In this document: positions 14,499 through 15,319 of the stretch, in pieces
Layout: each line of letters begins with the position of its first letter
How positions within the stretch are numbered: position 1 is the stretch's first letter
NCBI GenBank assembly: GCA_900754255.1
Contig: CAAECI010000027.1
Coordinates: 1 to 15,319, forward strand
Length of the DNA stretch: 15,319 bases
Reading direction: 5' to 3'
Origin: an uncultured Succinivibrio sp.
Lineage (GTDB): Bacteria > Pseudomonadota > Gammaproteobacteria > Enterobacterales > Succinivibrionaceae
Position numbers and translations under genes: made by a program
The notes under the pieces: generated by a model
The model's database searches: none
Seen by the model: only the letters and a program-made list of their open reading frames with translations
Told to the model about the DNA's origin: nothing

Positions 14499-14914
14499 TT
14501 TTCATTTCCTTCTTTTTGCAATTCTTCTTCAACGTTTTTAGTTTTCTTTTTTGACAACTTGTTTTTTACCCTGCGCTCTGCTCCGCTATAGCATTGATGA
14601 ACCCATCCGGTAACGGCCAACACCAATAGCGTAGAAACTACAGTAGCCGTTACTATTGGCAAAAGTTCAGCTTTGATGAGATTAAAATGAAGCATAACGG
14701 CCACACCGGGAGGCACGAAAAAAAATCCCATCGTACCTACGAGAAAATCAGATATCCCCTGTACCCATTCAAGACGAAGGATCTTAAATTTAAGACTCAA
14801 AGTTAACAGGAGCATACCGATGATGCTTGACGGAACGGGGATCCCAGTAAGGAACACGATCAGTTCTCCGAGCGCCAAACAGCCGAAAATTATGGCTAAT
14901 TGTCTTATGATCAT
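14495..14914 (-). CDS. lrgA: LrgA/CidA-family holin-like protein
   Basis: A 139-residue protein with four hydrophobic segments and the family motifs GIPVPSSIIGMLLL (24-37) and FFFVPPGVAVM (64-74). A strongly charged cytoplasmic tail (KNKLSKKKTKNVEEELQKEG, 117-136) is longer than in some homologues. LrgA is the small partner of LrgB. The family has been described as holin/antiholin-like, and as part of pyruvate uptake in other bacteria. It is the first gene of a two-gene operon with lrgB. I chose ATG 14914. A second in-frame start is not obvious and no strong Shine-Dalgarno sequence precedes it. Confidence 0.9.
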   Translation of the reverse strand: MIIRQLAIIFGCLALGELIVFLTGIPVPSSIIGMLLLTLSLKFKILRLEWVQGISDFLVGTMGFFFVPPGVAVMLHFNLIKAELLPIVTATVVSTLLVLAVTGWVHQCYSGAERRVKNKLSKKKTKNVEEELQKEGNEK

Positions 14915-15231
14915 GATTTAAAAAAAGTTAAAGTGATATACAAGATCCTACGGCGTAAGATAAAAACAGTACGGGAAAACTGTTGTTAAGAGACGTCACA
15001 AGTTGCGCATGATAGTGAAAAATTTGACACAGATCAAGAAAACGAACGAATTTCAAAAATCGCACCAATTTAAAGATCAGAACAAACAAGACATAACAAA
15101 ATATCATAAGGCTTATTAAGATTTGTTTTTTTGACTGGGACGGGGACAGCTTGCTATAAACCCTTGCAAGACAAAACTCATCCGCAAATGCTATACTCAC
15201 CGACAGTCAAACTTACATTCAAGGATAATTT
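14915..15231. other. Divergent intergenic region between lrgA and the nuclease-family gene
   Basis: This stretch must hold the lrgAB promoter (minus) and that of the gene starting at 15232 (plus). A TATACT at 15192-15197 is a possible -10 for the latter, but no well-spaced -35 accompanies it. A 90-codon minus-strand frame from GTG 15200 to 14928 shows no family resemblance and would occupy the promoter region, so I do not call it a gene. Confidence 0.4.
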
Positions 15232-15319
15232 ATGAACACCTTCAAAAACAATAACAATACAATGAAGGCTCGTGATCTTAAACTCACAAATGACGTTTTG
15301 TTTAAATTCGTATTCGGAC
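15232..15319 (+). CDS. Rpn / PD-(D/E)XK nuclease-family transposase-like protein, 5' end only
   Basis: Only the first 29 residues are inside the window. After a short Asn-rich start comes KLTNDVLFKFVFG, the typical opening of Rpn-type proteins (recombination-promoting nuclease, PD-(D/E)XK transposase-like family; usual length about 250-320 residues). The ATG at 15232 is preceded by AAGGA with 6 nt spacing. The catalytic residues would lie beyond the window edge. Such genes are often present in many copies in gut bacteria. Confidence 0.75.
   Translation, partial: MNTFKNNNNTMKARDLKLTNDVLFKFVFG

Noticed and set aside
14928..15200. 90-codon minus-strand frame upstream of lrgA
   Set aside because: GTG start, no recognisable domain, and it fills the whole divergent promoter region. 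It is probably a chance frame in AT-rich DNA.

Overview
The window looks like chromosomal DNA of a Gram-negative, probably gut-dwelling gammaproteobacterium. The family Succinivibrionaceae is my best guess, from the general flavour of the proteins (ChvE-type sugar uptake, a Sel1/Hcp-like secreted protein, AAA-ATPase/PD-(D/E)XK and Rpn-like genes). No marker gene is present, so this placement is an inference. There are no rRNA or tRNA genes, no CRISPR array and no intact insertion sequence.

Left part (1-2400). The first ~0.4 kb holds no gene I recognise. Next comes a decayed RelB/DinJ-type antitoxin gene on the minus strand (413-635). It carries a nonsense codon near its start, an apparent internal deletion and a frameshift. 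A plus-strand gene follows for an exported Sel1-like repeat protein. It has ten exact 36-residue repeats, and all 24 cysteines after the signal peptide fall in C-x7-C pairs, as in the Helicobacter Hcp proteins. It ends in a strong stem-loop terminator.

Middle (2511-13390, all minus strand). A 595-residue AAA-ATPase with a C-terminal PD-(D/E)XK nuclease domain is followed by a sugar-utilisation locus. In transcription order, starting near 13380, the locus is: ChvE-like periplasmic sugar-binding protein, MmsA/GguA double ATPase, MmsB/GguB permease, a xylulokinase fused to a DUF4867 domain, and a sugar isomerase of the L-fucose isomerase group. After a terminator comes a LacI-family regulator. 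A perfect 12-bp palindrome with a central CG lies just downstream of a likely -10 box ahead of chvE and is the best operator candidate. The apparent logic is that the ChvE/MmsAB transporter imports a pentose, the FucI-like enzyme isomerises it, and the XylB domain phosphorylates the ketose (probably D-xylulose) into the pentose phosphate pathway, with the LacI protein sensing the sugar. No xylA is present in the window. The DUF4867 domain fused to the kinase has an E-x-H-x3-E motif and a later histidine that could bind a metal. This fusion is the most novel item in the window.

Right part (13391-15319). An AT-rich spacer with inverted repeats and one doubtful small ORF leads to lrgB and lrgA, which overlap as ATGA and run on the minus strand. 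The window ends inside the start of a plus-strand Rpn/PD-(D/E)XK nuclease-family gene.
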